Positions 32,917-43,037 of a stretch of 64,000 bases of DNA are shown in pieces. This DNA comes from Actinomycetes bacterium. Its GTDB lineage: Bacteria; Actinomycetota; Actinomycetes; Nanopelagicales; Nanopelagicaceae. The notes under the pieces are model-generated. The model ran no database searches. It was not told the origin of the DNA and saw only the letters and a list, made by a program, of their open reading frames with translations. The DNA is taken from the NCBI GenBank assembly GCA_025360085.1, contig JANYCW010000007.1, positions 85,054 to 149,053 on the forward strand, written 5' to 3'. Position 1 is the first letter of the stretch; each line of letters opens with the position of its first letter. The position numbers and the translations under genes are program-made.

Positions 32917-33557
32917 TAATCTAAACCACGTGATTCATGAACGGCTTGATAGCAGTACCAAGCAACAACGCTTCGATGCGGGTGTAGCTTTTCCCCTTCA
33001 AAATCTAGCGATTTTGCCGTGGTTTCCGCGCTGTTTTTGTGGACTATATCCCAGCCACGACGAACCGCTAAATCTCCAGTAGGCCAGATATTAAGACGGC
33101 CTAGTTGAAACATCATAAACATTTCAACCGTCCATCTTCCAATCCCCCATAACGATGTTAGAGCTTCGTAAATCTGCTGGTCATCATGGGTTTCATCGAT
33201 GCGTTCAATGGGAATTCGTTTATCTAATACTGCTTCGGCTAATCCTCTAATTGTCCGAGCTTTAGCTCCAGATACACCGATTTCACGCAATGCCAAATCA
33301 TCACGATTAATTAAAATGCGTGGTGTAATTTTGCCTTTACATAAAACAACTAAGCGACCGTGAATTGTCGCAGCCGCCTTCGTTGCAAGTTGTTGGGATA
33401 TCACCGAACTTACTAGAGATTCAAAATTGGTTTCGCTGGATTTACTTCTGCCAATAGTACACAGAGGTCTACGAGCGATGAGGGGCGCAAACTTCTTATC
33501 TAATTCGCTTATTTCTGCGACAATTCGTCGCATTTTTTGGGCCGAATAAAGAACCAA
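32913..33557 (-). CDS. DNA-3-methyladenine glycosylase II-like (HhH-GPD)
   Basis: FESLVSSVISQQLATKAAATIHGRL; LTSLWGIGRWTVEMFMMFQLGRLNIWPTGDLAVRRGW. Confidence 0.92.
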   Translation of the reverse strand: MVLYSAQKMRRIVAEISELDKKFAPLIARRPLCTIGRSKSSETNFESLVSSVISQQLATKAAATIHGRLVVLCKGKITPRILINRDDLALREIGVSGAKARTIRGLAEAVLDKRIPIERIDETHDDQQIYEALTSLWGIGRWTVEMFMMFQLGRLNIWPTGDLAVRRGWDIVHKNSAETTAKSLDFEGEKLHPHRSVVAWYCYQAVHESRGLDY

Positions 33558-33560
33558 TAG

Positions 33561-34166
33561 TTATAGCGAAAAGGAAGGGTACTCATCTGTGACCATGAGA
33601 ATTGCATAGCCAGTAACACGATTCCAATATGCCAATGCGCCCACCACACCCTCTGCACTTGATTCTGGATAAGTACCCGTAAAGAGAATACTAAACCAGG
33701 CAATTAAAGTTAAAAATATTGCGTAAATCGCATAAACAATTCCAACAATATAGAGCGGAATTGCTAATAACCATTTGATGAGCGGTAACCAACGGTTCAG
33801 CATTTTTGCATCAACTTCTGGAAAAATCACGTTAACTATTTCATTCTCTTCTATTGTTGGATAATCATCGGTGAGAAGAAGGAAGTAGGCACTAAGACGT
33901 GTTTGAAGTGAAAGCATAGCTCGATTAAATGTCAGTAGGTATGTTGGGTAAATTTGACGAAACACAAGGGCAAGCACAACGGGCAGAACAAAAAAGCCCA
34001 AAGCAAAGTAGCCCGCACCTGTATTGTTAACGTCAGTGGTGGTGAAGGATCCGACAAAAATCGCCATAGGGATGATAAGAATAATTCGGAAAAAAGCCGA
34101 CATTCGGTCGCGTTCGGTAAGACTTACATCGATTTGGGTCTCAATTTGATTACTCATATGTGCCAA
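33561..34166 (-). CDS. DUF4389 domain membrane protein
   Basis: MLNRWLPLIKWLLAIPLYIVGIVYAIYAIFLTLIAWFSILFTGTYPESSAEGVVGALAYWNRVTGYAILMVTDEYPSF. Confidence 0.82.
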   Translation of the reverse strand: MAHMSNQIETQIDVSLTERDRMSAFFRIILIIPMAIFVGSFTTTDVNNTGAGYFALGFFVLPVVLALVFRQIYPTYLLTFNRAMLSLQTRLSAYFLLLTDDYPTIEENEIVNVIFPEVDAKMLNRWLPLIKWLLAIPLYIVGIVYAIYAIFLTLIAWFSILFTGTYPESSAEGVVGALAYWNRVTGYAILMVTDEYPSFSL

Positions 34167-34218
34167 TCTACCCTGCGAAGCTGGCTCGAAAGTGACATTG
34201 CCACCGTAATGGCCTATT

Positions 34219-34256
34219 TTTGCACTCCTTGCAGAAGATTTGCAGTTTTTTGCAGT
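34219..34256 (+). repeat. Four phased TTGCA repeats upstream of the lacI-type gene
   Basis: TTTTTGCACTCCTTGCAGAAGATTTGCAGTTTTTTGCAG; TGCA at 34221, 34230, 34241 and 34251. Confidence 0.7.
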
Positions 34257-34281
34257 AATTCGACATGGTGGAAGGAGTTAT

Positions 34282-35301
34282 GTGGCTGGAATAAAGGAGG
34301 TTGCAGAAGAAGCTGGTGTTTCACCTGCAACCGTCTCGCGCGCACTTCGCGGACTACAGCATGTTAACTCGGCTACAAGGGAAAAAATTATCGCCGCGGC
34401 TACAAAGTTACATTACCCATTAACGCCATCGGGTACTCAAAGTTCTACCCGTAAGACAAATAGCGTGGGCATTGTCGCACCGTATATTTCACGCTGGTAT
34501 TTCTCGCAAGTAATAAATGGCGCTGAACAAGCTCTGCGCGAAGCTGGGCTGGATTTACTTTTGTATAACTTCAGTGCCATGAAGGGTCGCGAGCGATTAT
34601 TTCAACATCAATTATTGAAAGGTCGCGTTGATGCATTGATTGTCATCTCACTTCCACCAACTGAAGAAGAGTTTGATTCAATCCTTGGACTGGGAATACC
34701 AATCGCGCTCGTCGGTATGGAGCACGCACTGTGTGCAAGCGTAAAAATCGATGATGTTGCAGCGGCGCGTACCGCGACACAGCATCTTGTTAATCAAGGA
34801 CATAAAAAAATTGGCCTCATGTCTGGTCGTCCCGACGATCCATTTAACTTCAGCGTTCCTCAGGAAAGGCGCCGAGGTTTTATGCAGGTACTTGCCGAGA
34901 ATTCTCTTGAGTGGCTACCTTCCCGTGAAGTCCATGGAGATTTCACGATGCATACGGCCGTTCGTGCAATGGATGAGTTATTAGCTCGTCCGAATCGACC
35001 AACTGCAATCTTTTGCGAATCTGACGAGATGGCGATGGGTGCATTACAGGCAATGCGTCGACATGGATTGAAGAGCCCTGACGACATCTCTATCGTCGGC
35101 TTTGATGGTCATGAGATGTCTGAATTTTCCGAACTTACCACGATTGAACAGCCCGTGACTTTAATGGGTGAAATGGCCGCTTTGTCGATTATGGAACGTT
35201 TGCGCAAACCCAGCGTTGTGCCTCCCTCGCTTGTCTTACCCACAACGTTAGTTGTGCGAAATACGACAAGGCGTCTGACTCCCGCCGAGCAACTTTTGTA
35301 G
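34282..35301 (+). CDS. LacI-family transcriptional regulator
   Basis: VAGIKEVAEEAGVSPATVSRALRGLQHVNSATREKIIAAATKLHY; GTG start at 34282 preceded by GGAAGGAG. Confidence 0.95.
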   Translation: MAGIKEVAEEAGVSPATVSRALRGLQHVNSATREKIIAAATKLHYPLTPSGTQSSTRKTNSVGIVAPYISRWYFSQVINGAEQALREAGLDLLLYNFSAMKGRERLFQHQLLKGRVDALIVISLPPTEEEFDSILGLGIPIALVGMEHALCASVKIDDVAAARTATQHLVNQGHKKIGLMSGRPDDPFNFSVPQERRRGFMQVLAENSLEWLPSREVHGDFTMHTAVRAMDELLARPNRPTAIFCESDEMAMGALQAMRRHGLKSPDDISIVGFDGHEMSEFSELTTIEQPVTLMGEMAALSIMERLRKPSVVPPSLVLPTTLVVRNTTRRLTPAEQLL

Positions 35302-35341
35302 TGGGCTCAGGAAACTAGAAATTCACGGTACTCTCACGCTC

Positions 35342-36514
35342 ATGGCCGACCACGAAGTATTAACCCCAGATTTAGCAGAATTAAAGACTCACCGTTCAGA
35401 AAAATGGAGAGGCTTTGATTCTGATGTTCTTCCGTTACCCGTGGCTGAAATGGATTTCCCAATTGCCGATTCAATTCGAACCGTTCTGCAAGAGATGGTC
35501 ACAGCCTCAGATTTGGGATACTTAGGTTCGGCTCCTGAACTCTCTGCCGGATTTGCCAAGTTTGCACTTGAACGCTGGAACTGGAGTATCGATCAGTCGC
35601 AGGTGCGGATTGCCGCCGATGTTGGTGTCGCCGTTGTCGAGGTTTTGCGCGTTTTCACCAACCCTGGAGAAAAAGTTTTAGTCAACTCTCCGGTGTATCA
35701 GAATTTCTTCAATTGGATCGATGAAGCCAAACTTGAAAGAGTGGATGTCCCATTTACTCTTACTGGAGAAGAAACGGACAATGAAACTCCTTGGCAACTT
35801 GATTTAGATGCCGTAGAGAAAGTTTATGCTTCAGGATTGAAAGTTCACTTGCTCTGCTCTCCGCACAATCCACTCGGGCGGATTTACTCACACGAGGAGC
35901 TCACACGCATTGCCAATATGGCAAAGAAATATGGCGTGCTTGTAATAAGCGATGAGATTCACGCCCCATTGACATTTAATCCTAAAAGTTTCATCCCATT
36001 TCTAACGATTAGTGAGACTGCCCGTGAAGTTGGATTAACCGTGACGTCTGCATCTAAAGGATGGAATATCGCCGGACTAAAATGCGCAATCATCGTCTCG
36101 CAAAATGATCTAATTAATGAAAAACTAAAAAGCCTGCCAATGGCAGTTCATTTTCGGGCCTCAATTTTGGGTGCATTTGCATCAGCGGCGGCTTTCGCCG
36201 ACGGAAACATTTGGCTTGATTCAGTTTTGCGCCAACTAGATCACAATCGATTTATGATTCGTGAACTGCTTAAGGTGAAGTTGCCCAGCGTTAATTATCA
36301 TATGCCTCACAATGGCTACCTTGCTTGGTTGGACTTGAGCTCATTGAATCTAGGAGAAGATCCATCGGCAAAGCTTTTAGAGCGTGGCCGAGTAGCATTT
36401 AACGCCGGTCATCTTTACGGCGCCCAATGTGGTCAATATGTTCGACTTAATTTTGCTACTAGCCCATCTATTATTTCAGAGGCCATAGATCGCATCGCTC
36501 GAACACTGGAATGA
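35342..36514 (+). CDS. MalY/PatB-type aminotransferase (cystathionine beta-lyase-like)
   Basis: PLPVAEMDFPIADSI; CSPHNPLGRIYSHEEL; SDEIHAPLTF; SASKGWNIAGLKCA. Confidence 0.93.
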   Translation: MADHEVLTPDLAELKTHRSEKWRGFDSDVLPLPVAEMDFPIADSIRTVLQEMVTASDLGYLGSAPELSAGFAKFALERWNWSIDQSQVRIAADVGVAVVEVLRVFTNPGEKVLVNSPVYQNFFNWIDEAKLERVDVPFTLTGEETDNETPWQLDLDAVEKVYASGLKVHLLCSPHNPLGRIYSHEELTRIANMAKKYGVLVISDEIHAPLTFNPKSFIPFLTISETAREVGLTVTSASKGWNIAGLKCAIIVSQNDLINEKLKSLPMAVHFRASILGAFASAAAFADGNIWLDSVLRQLDHNRFMIRELLKVKLPSVNYHMPHNGYLAWLDLSSLNLGEDPSAKLLERGRVAFNAGHLYGAQCGQYVRLNFATSPSIISEAIDRIARTLE

Positions 36515-38028
36515 AGAATTATGATTGTGATGTAATTATTATCGGTGGTGGCCACAATGGATTAGTTGCGGCGGCTTATTTGGCTCGCGCGGGAAAAAAA
36601 GTTCGAATTCTTGAGGCTAACGCGCAAATTGGTGGGGCGACAACGAGCGTCAAAGCCTTTCCAGATTTTGACGCGCGACTATCGCGTTACTCATATCTCG
36701 TGTCATTGTTACCGGATTCGATTATTAAGGATCTTGGTCTTAATTTTGAGTGTATTTCGCGGAAAATTTCCAGCTTTACGCCATATGAACGTGATGGAAA
36801 AAACCATGGACTCTTAGTATCCAGAGAATGGGATGCACTAACGCAGGCATCATTTACTGTATTAGATGCAAGTGGAGTCGAGGCACGTGCGTGGCAAAAG
36901 TTTTATGGCGAAATTGGGCAATTTGCACAGCGAATTGCCCCCACATTACTCGAGCCTTTAATGACTCGTACTGAGTTAAGAAATTTTATTGCACTTCCAG
37001 AGATATGGGATTACTTGATTGAGAAACCTATCGGCGAGATTATTTCTGCACGATTTAATGATGACCTCGTGCGTGGAATAGTTCTGAGTGACGCCCTAAT
37101 TGGAACTTTTACTTCAGCATTTGAGATTCAAGCAAATATCTGTTTTCTTTATCACTTAATCGGGAACGGTACGGGGGAGTGGAAAGTTCCGAAAGGCGGA
37201 ATGGGTGTACTTGTAAGTGAACTCGAACGCATAGCGCGCGATTTTGGGGTAGAGATCGAAGTGAATCAACGAGTCACTTCAGTTATTAGCGATCAAGATG
37301 GCGTGAGCGTGAAAACAGTCACGGGGCAAACGTTATCCGCGCCATTTCTCTTATCAAATGCCGCCCCGCAAACTCTTGCCTCCTTACGTGGTAGGACGCC
37401 ACCCGTAAGTCTTGATGGCTCACAATTAAAGATAAATATCCTATTAAAGAGGTTTCCTCAACTTAAATCAGGTGTCGACCCGCAACTGGCATTTGCTGGC
37501 ACTTTTCACGCTAATGAATCTTTTTCAGCTTTCGAAGCCACATTTACGGCGGCAAGAAATGGAGTTATGCCGGCCTTAATGCCAATTGAAATGTACTGCC
37601 ACACCTTGACTGATCCTTCCATTCTGAGCGCCGAGCTTCAAGAATTGGGCTATCAAACACTCACTCTCTTTGGATTGCATACTCCGGCGACACTATTTGA
37701 TGTCAATAATGAGACCGCTAGAGAGCGCGCATTAGAGTCGGCCTTGGCCTCTTTGAATCAATATCTTGCCGAGCCGATTGAAGATCTAATTGCTGGAATT
37801 GAAGTTAAAACCCCATTAGATATTCAAAAGGAGATTGGCCTGCCTCGTGGAAATATCTTTCACCAAAACCTTCACTTTCCTTTCCGTGAAGATGGCAGTG
37901 AGCCAAGTTGGGGAGTTGAGAGCGATGACCCAAGGATATTTATTTGCGGGGCAGGTGCGATTCGTGGCGGTGGCGTCAGCGGTGTGCCGGGACATAATGC
38001 GGCAATGGCAGTACTGGCAAAGGCTTAG
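36511..38028 (+). CDS. Phytoene-desaturase-like FAD-dependent oxidoreductase (PYROXD2-like)
   Basis: DVIIIGGGHNGLVAAAYLARAGKKVRILEANAQIGGAT; C-terminal FICGAGAIRGGGVSGVPGHNAA. Confidence 0.92.
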   Translation: MKNYDCDVIIIGGGHNGLVAAAYLARAGKKVRILEANAQIGGATTSVKAFPDFDARLSRYSYLVSLLPDSIIKDLGLNFECISRKISSFTPYERDGKNHGLLVSREWDALTQASFTVLDASGVEARAWQKFYGEIGQFAQRIAPTLLEPLMTRTELRNFIALPEIWDYLIEKPIGEIISARFNDDLVRGIVLSDALIGTFTSAFEIQANICFLYHLIGNGTGEWKVPKGGMGVLVSELERIARDFGVEIEVNQRVTSVISDQDGVSVKTVTGQTLSAPFLLSNAAPQTLASLRGRTPPVSLDGSQLKINILLKRFPQLKSGVDPQLAFAGTFHANESFSAFEATFTAARNGVMPALMPIEMYCHTLTDPSILSAELQELGYQTLTLFGLHTPATLFDVNNETARERALESALASLNQYLAEPIEDLIAGIEVKTPLDIQKEIGLPRGNIFHQNLHFPFREDGSEPSWGVESDDPRIFICGAGAIRGGGVSGVPGHNAAMAVLAKA

Positions 38029-38037
38029 GCTCAACAC

Positions 38038-39093
38038 ATGGACAAACACATAGAGACCACGGCCATCACTGCCGGACGACCAGATATCGCACCTGATGCC
38101 TCACTTAATCCACCAGTAGTTCTCACTTCAACCTTTCATTCTGGTGGGCCGATTGGATATGGCCGATATGGAAATCAAACTTGGAGCGCACTTGAGAGTG
38201 CAATCGGGGAGTTAGAGGGCGGCTCAACTTTAATTTTTTCATCTGGAATGGCGGCAATCAGCGCAGTCTTTTCAATTCTTCCTATCGGAGCACCGATTGT
38301 CGCCTCAAATCAGGGCTATAGCGGAGTCATGACATTACTCAACGCATTTCATGAAAGCGGTCGCTTAGAAGTTCGTTTTGTCGATGTAGTTAACACTAAT
38401 GAAGTTATCGAAGCGATGAAAGGTTGTGCCCTTGTATGGCTCGAATCACCAACTAATCCTTGTTTAGATGTGGCTGAACTTGAAATTTTAATTGCTCATG
38501 CCAAAAAACTCGGAATAGGAGTTGCCGTAGACAACACCTTTGCAACTCCACTTGTCCAAAATCCGTTGGCGATGGGTGCAGATATTGTCATGCACTCAGT
38601 TACTAAGTTTCTTTCAGGCCATAGTGATGTCCTCATGGGTTCACTGTCGACAAATGACCCCGCTCTACTCAAACGACTGACAGATTCAAGAAGCTTTAAT
38701 GGATCAATTCCTGGGCCATTTGAAGCATGGCTAGCCTTGCGCGGGCTTCGAACCTTCCCATTGCGTTTTAATAAATCGCAAGAAAGTGCAAAGATTCTTA
38801 TTGAACGCCTCAAGGTGCACCCTAAAATTCGCCGAGTTAGATACCCAGGCTTTGGTGCAATCATCTCTTTCGAGGTGGATGGAACGGGCGAACAAACTCA
38901 AAAGGTATGTGATTCGTCACGGCTTATTACTCATGCAACAAGTTTGGGTGGAGTTGAATCGCTATGGGAGCGCCGCCGCCGCTGGCCAATGGAGAGCTTG
39001 TCCGTTCCCGAGCAGTTAATTCGCCTTTCAGTGGGTTGCGAACATGTAGAAGATATCTGGAACGACATCGAAGAAGCCCTAGCATCTATCTAG
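38038..39093 (+). CDS. Cys/Met metabolism PLP-dependent enzyme (cystathionine gamma-synthase/lyase-like)
   Basis: SSGMAAISAVFSILPIG; AVDNTFATPLVQNPLAMGADIVMHSVTKFLSGHSDVLMG. Confidence 0.94.
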   Translation: MDKHIETTAITAGRPDIAPDASLNPPVVLTSTFHSGGPIGYGRYGNQTWSALESAIGELEGGSTLIFSSGMAAISAVFSILPIGAPIVASNQGYSGVMTLLNAFHESGRLEVRFVDVVNTNEVIEAMKGCALVWLESPTNPCLDVAELEILIAHAKKLGIGVAVDNTFATPLVQNPLAMGADIVMHSVTKFLSGHSDVLMGSLSTNDPALLKRLTDSRSFNGSIPGPFEAWLALRGLRTFPLRFNKSQESAKILIERLKVHPKIRRVRYPGFGAIISFEVDGTGEQTQKVCDSSRLITHATSLGGVESLWERRRRWPMESLSVPEQLIRLSVGCEHVEDIWNDIEEALASI

Positions 39094-39127
39094 AGAAAAA
39101 TTGGGCAATAGCGAGTATTTTTAGAAC

Positions 39128-39277
39128 ATGGCCAAAGTGTTACGGCGGATATTTGCGGCAGTGACCGTCTCACTTTTGGCATTTCGTGCCGTTGGGTCAT
39201 TTCTATCTTGGATTGAGAGTCAAGAAAATTCATCCGATGACACCTGGGTTGACGAGAATGAATTCGAAGATGCTTGA
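39128..39277 (+). CDS. Small predicted single-TM protein (49 aa)
   Basis: Own translation: MAKVLRRIFAAVTVSLLAFRAVGSFLSWIESQENSSDDTWVDENEFEDA; its end overlaps the start (39270) of the next ORF. Confidence 0.4.
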   Translation: MAKVLRRIFAAVTVSLLAFRAVGSFLSWIESQENSSDDTWVDENEFEDA

Positions 39278-39653
39278 TGAGGCTTATATTCCTGGCAAAT
39301 GCAATATTGGAGGAGGCGAAGCAAAACGAAGGAAGTTAGTCGGATTCTTGGCGCTAATTTTTTCAGCCTTTTTATTGCTGTCTTTAATTTTGGTACAAGC
39401 TCCGCGGGAAGCACGGCTAGGAATTTTCGTCCCACTGATAATCGCGAGCATAGGATATTTCCAGTCTCGGAATAAATTTTGTCTAGCATTCGGAATGGCT
39501 GGTACCTTTAATTTAGGAAAGCTCGGGGATGTTTCGCGAGTCAGCAATCCGGTCGATAGGGCCGCTGATAGGGCCTACGCCTACAAAATACTGGGAAAAT
39601 CTTTTCTTATGGCAGTTATAGCGACAGTAGGGGTATTCGTACTACCCTTCTAA
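39270..39653 (+). CDS. Hypothetical membrane protein
   Basis: MLDEAYIPGKCNIGGGEAKRRKLVGFLALIFSAFLLLSLIL..., several hydrophobic segments. Confidence 0.6.
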   Translation: MLDEAYIPGKCNIGGGEAKRRKLVGFLALIFSAFLLLSLILVQAPREARLGIFVPLIIASIGYFQSRNKFCLAFGMAGTFNLGKLGDVSRVSNPVDRAADRAYAYKILGKSFLMAVIATVGVFVLPF

Positions 39654-39655
39654 GT

Positions 39656-39997
39656 ATGAAGATTCATATTCATACTCGCAATGCAGATTTAGCAGAAGAC
39701 TTCCGGTCTATCGTCGAAGAAAAAATCAATTCAATGGAGCGATTTAATATTGTTATTGATCGCGTAGAGGTTGAAGTTCTTCATGAAGCTAACCCTCGTC
39801 AAGGGAAAAATTCACACCTTGTAATTTTAACTTCACATGGTTCTGGTCCCCTCATTCGTGCAGAGGCCGCAGAATTCAATGATGTTGCCGCCTTTGACAT
39901 TGCGGTTAAAGCCTTTGCTTTACAGATACGAAAAATTCATGAACGAATGAAAGACTTTGACCGAGAAACTCTAAGAAAACACAAAAACGTAATTTAA
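39656..39997 (+). CDS. hpf: Short-form ribosome hibernation-promoting factor
   Basis: MKIHIHTRNADLAEDFRSIVEEKINSMERFNIVIDRVEVEVLHEANPRQG; 113 aa with only the N-terminal HPF/RaiA domain. Confidence 0.85.
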   Translation: MKIHIHTRNADLAEDFRSIVEEKINSMERFNIVIDRVEVEVLHEANPRQGKNSHLVILTSHGSGPLIRAEAAEFNDVAAFDIAVKAFALQIRKIHERMKDFDRETLRKHKNVI

Positions 39998-40899
39998 ATA
40001 ATTGCAGAGCCATCCTTTCGAGTTGCTGTAAGACTTGCGACTGTTGTAATGAGAAGACTTAAAATAATCACGCCGAGACTGACTTCAAGGCTGATGTCTG
40101 GAATAGGCAGACCACCAATTTTGTCGATATTAATTGCATGGAATGCTTCCATCATCATCTTGATGCCGATGAAAGCCAAAATAAAAGAGAGACCTTTAGA
40201 TAGAAAAATTAAGCGAGAGAGTAGACCTTCGAGTAGAAAGTAGAGCTGGCGCAGACCCATTAGAGCAAAGATATTTGCAGTAGTCACAATGTAAGGATCT
40301 TTAGTCAAACCAAAAATCGCTGGAATGGAATCCAATGAGAACACCAAATTTGTGAGGCCAAGCGCAATGAGAGCAATTGAAAAGATACTCATTCCTCGGG
40401 ATTTTAACGAAGTTATAACTCGACTTTCCTTAAACTCTTCGTCATTTTTTTCCTTTGCTAAAGTGTAAGCCGTATAAATAAGGAAAGCACCAAAGAGAAA
40501 GAAAATACTTGAAAAACGCGATATTAACGCCGCACCTAATGGAATCAAGAGTCCACGTATGGCAATAGTGAGTATGATGCCTAATAACAAGACAAGTTGT
40601 TGGCGCTCTTTCTGGACTTTTAAGTGAGTCAATAAGATTATAAATACAAAGATATTATCGACTGAGAGTGCGTATTCGGTGAGCCAACCTGCAAAGAACT
40701 CCTTTTGACCTTGATCGCTTACCCATTGAGGAAGTAAGGCGCCAAAGGCCAGAGCCGTACCGATATAGAAGAGGGTCCAAAAAGCCGCCTCAGTAATTGA
40801 AGTCTGCTTATTGCGACGGACGAAGGCAATTACTAAATCAAAGATTATAACGGCAGCTAATGCGCAAATAGTAATCAGCCATGTCGTCATAGATTCCAT
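39994..40899 (-). CDS. TerC-family membrane protein
   Basis: AGWLTEYALSVDNIFVFIILLTHLKV; LVFSLDSIPAIFGLTKDPYIV. Confidence 0.95.
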   Translation of the reverse strand: MESMTTWLITICALAAVIIFDLVIAFVRRNKQTSITEAAFWTLFYIGTALAFGALLPQWVSDQGQKEFFAGWLTEYALSVDNIFVFIILLTHLKVQKERQQLVLLLGIILTIAIRGLLIPLGAALISRFSSIFFLFGAFLIYTAYTLAKEKNDEEFKESRVITSLKSRGMSIFSIALIALGLTNLVFSLDSIPAIFGLTKDPYIVTTANIFALMGLRQLYFLLEGLLSRLIFLSKGLSFILAFIGIKMMMEAFHAINIDKIGGLPIPDISLEVSLGVIILSLLITTVASLTATRKDGSAII

Positions 40900-40915
40900 G
40901 GCGCTATTCTGTCAG

Positions 40916-42523
40916 TTAACTTAGGCACCAAATGGTTGAAAGTGCTGGGATCCTCATCATTCCTTCAAGCGCTAGGATTTTCATGGAGCTATTAATTAAC
41001 GTTCGTCCTGTGATCTCAATATCTACGTCCATCGCAGAGAGGTTCATTGCAATTGTGATATTTCCGCGCTTAAAGATTAATATGTCGGTTCGCTTGGCAC
41101 CGTGCGAAGGAGACTGTAACCACTCTATGTCCCCAGAAAGTGCTAAGTATTTGGTACGGAGTTGCAAGGCATTGCGATAGAGATTGAGAACACTATTAGG
41201 ATCCATACTCTCTTTTTCAATCGTCAAATCTTGCCATGATTGATTCATAGGCAGCCAAGGAGCGCCAGAGCTAAAACCAAATGGAGAGCTCTCCCCACTC
41301 CAAGGCAAGGGGACGCGTGCGCCGTCACGACCTTTTATTGCGCCATTGGAACGGAAAAATGATGGATCTTGGCGATCCTCGTCTCGTAACTCGCCATCCG
41401 GCAGTCCTAATTCTTGACCAGCAAAAACATATGTAGAACCAGGAAGGGCAAAGACAAAGAGCGCAAGTGCGCGCGATTCGAAATTACCAATTCTCGTAGC
41501 AATTCGAGGAGAGTCATGGTTACTCAATGCCCAAGTGGGTAAAGCATCGACCGTGGCATTTAACTCGATTGATCGATTTATAACATCAAAGAGAAATGCA
41601 CCATCAAATGGTGCAGTCAGAAGATCAAAGTTAAAGACCTGATGAAGTTCATCGGCACGGACATATCGTGTTGCATTAATTGGTGGGTGAACCCAAGCTT
41701 CAGCCACCGCCATAACATCACGGCCAACATAAGAGTCAAAAATAGTTCGCCACTTGCGATAAATTTCATGCACTCCTTGACGGTCAAAAAATGGAACAGT
41801 TTCAAGTAAATCACTCCGCTTATCCGGATCCATTTCGATATCTAATCGAAGCGCATTACTTAAGCCTTGAGGATCAGGATGATTTTTTTGAATGTTCTCT
41901 TTTACTAATCCATGGGCAACATCGATTCGAAATCCATCTATACCTAAATCTAACCAAAAGCGTAATGTCTTTTCAAAGTCGTCATTGACGTCAGAGTTTT
42001 CCCAATTTAAATCCGGCTGCGAAGAGTCGAATAAATGTAAATAATATTGGCCATCGTCAACTTGCGTCCATGCAGGTCCGCCAAACAGAGAGATCCAATT
42101 ATTAGGTGGGTTGCCATCAATATCGGCATCGTAGAAATGAAATCGATTGCGTTCGGGTGAACCACGCCTAGATTTCAAAGCAGATTGAAACCATTCGTGT
42201 TGATCAGAGAAATGATTTGGAACGATATCTGCTATAACGCGCAGCTGTAATTCATGTGCCCGGAAAATCAAATTTTTAGCATCGTTTAAATCCCCAAAAC
42301 GTGGATCTACATCTCTTGGATTAGCGACGTCATAGCCCCCATCCTTATTTGGTGAAGTATAAAAGGGGCTGAGCCAAATAGCATCAACTCCAAGTTTTTT
42401 GACGTATTCAAGATTGGCAGTTATTCCAGGTAAATCGCCCTCACCGTCGCCATTGCTATCAAAAAATGAGCGGGGGTAAATTTGGTAAACCACGGCTTCT
42501 TTCCACCAAGGAGCTAATTTCAC
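40916..42523 (-). CDS. Glycoside hydrolase family 13 alpha-glucosidase-like
   Basis: WWKEAVVYQIYPRSFFDSNGDGEGDLPGI; DGFRIDVAHGL; ALSNHDSPRIATR. Confidence 0.95.
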   Translation of the reverse strand: MKLAPWWKEAVVYQIYPRSFFDSNGDGEGDLPGITANLEYVKKLGVDAIWLSPFYTSPNKDGGYDVANPRDVDPRFGDLNDAKNLIFRAHELQLRVIADIVPNHFSDQHEWFQSALKSRRGSPERNRFHFYDADIDGNPPNNWISLFGGPAWTQVDDGQYYLHLFDSSQPDLNWENSDVNDDFEKTLRFWLDLGIDGFRIDVAHGLVKENIQKNHPDPQGLSNALRLDIEMDPDKRSDLLETVPFFDRQGVHEIYRKWRTIFDSYVGRDVMAVAEAWVHPPINATRYVRADELHQVFNFDLLTAPFDGAFLFDVINRSIELNATVDALPTWALSNHDSPRIATRIGNFESRALALFVFALPGSTYVFAGQELGLPDGELRDEDRQDPSFFRSNGAIKGRDGARVPLPWSGESSPFGFSSGAPWLPMNQSWQDLTIEKESMDPNSVLNLYRNALQLRTKYLALSGDIEWLQSPSHGAKRTDILIFKRGNITIAMNLSAMDVDIEITGRTLINSSMKILALEGMMRIPALSTIWCLS

Positions 42524-42607
42524 TCTCTGAATCTAAATCATTAGTAAGCTGCTTTCAATGCAATAAACCTGAAAGAGTGTTCCATTTGATTTCGCTTGCA
42601 TAACGAT

Positions 42608-42985
42608 TTACTTTGCAAGCTTAGCTTCTACTTCCCGCATGAGCGCATGTATGCTCTTGGAAATATCATGAAGCTCGCTTAGCTCTTGGTCAGCTAAAGA
42701 TCGTGCCTCTTTAGCCAACTCAAACTCGGCAAGTGAGGCAGTGTGTGTTTCATTAATAGTATTTTCCACACTTGCCGACGCGACTTTTTGGCCAACCATT
42801 ATTATGGAGAGTAAAACGAGTTGTAGAAAAGTCTGTGCAATCCAGGAAACGATTACAATTGAATCTCCTGACGAAATTGCTTTTGGCAGCGAAATGAGAG
42901 CAATGGCTGCAAAGAGATAGGCACACCACATATTTGCAACACCATTGGTGATCTTCTCGGCCAACCATGGGTTAAATCGTTTCAT
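42608..42985 (-). CDS. Hypothetical membrane protein
   Basis: Two hydrophobic helices followed by a charged helical tail. Confidence 0.65.
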   Translation of the reverse strand: MKRFNPWLAEKITNGVANMWCAYLFAAIALISLPKAISSGDSIVIVSWIAQTFLQLVLLSIIMVGQKVASASVENTINETHTASLAEFELAKEARSLADQELSELHDISKSIHALMREVEAKLAK

Positions 42986-43037
42986 GGCTAAACGATAGTC
43001 AAACTAAGCTCTATTCATCGGGAGTGGGGATGAATTT

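Noticed and set aside
40916-42523. GH13 gene plus LacI and MalY-like genes as a maltose utilisation operon
   Set aside because: They are over 4 kb apart, on opposite strands, with no sugar transporter, and the MalY-like protein fits a C-S lyase/aminotransferase.
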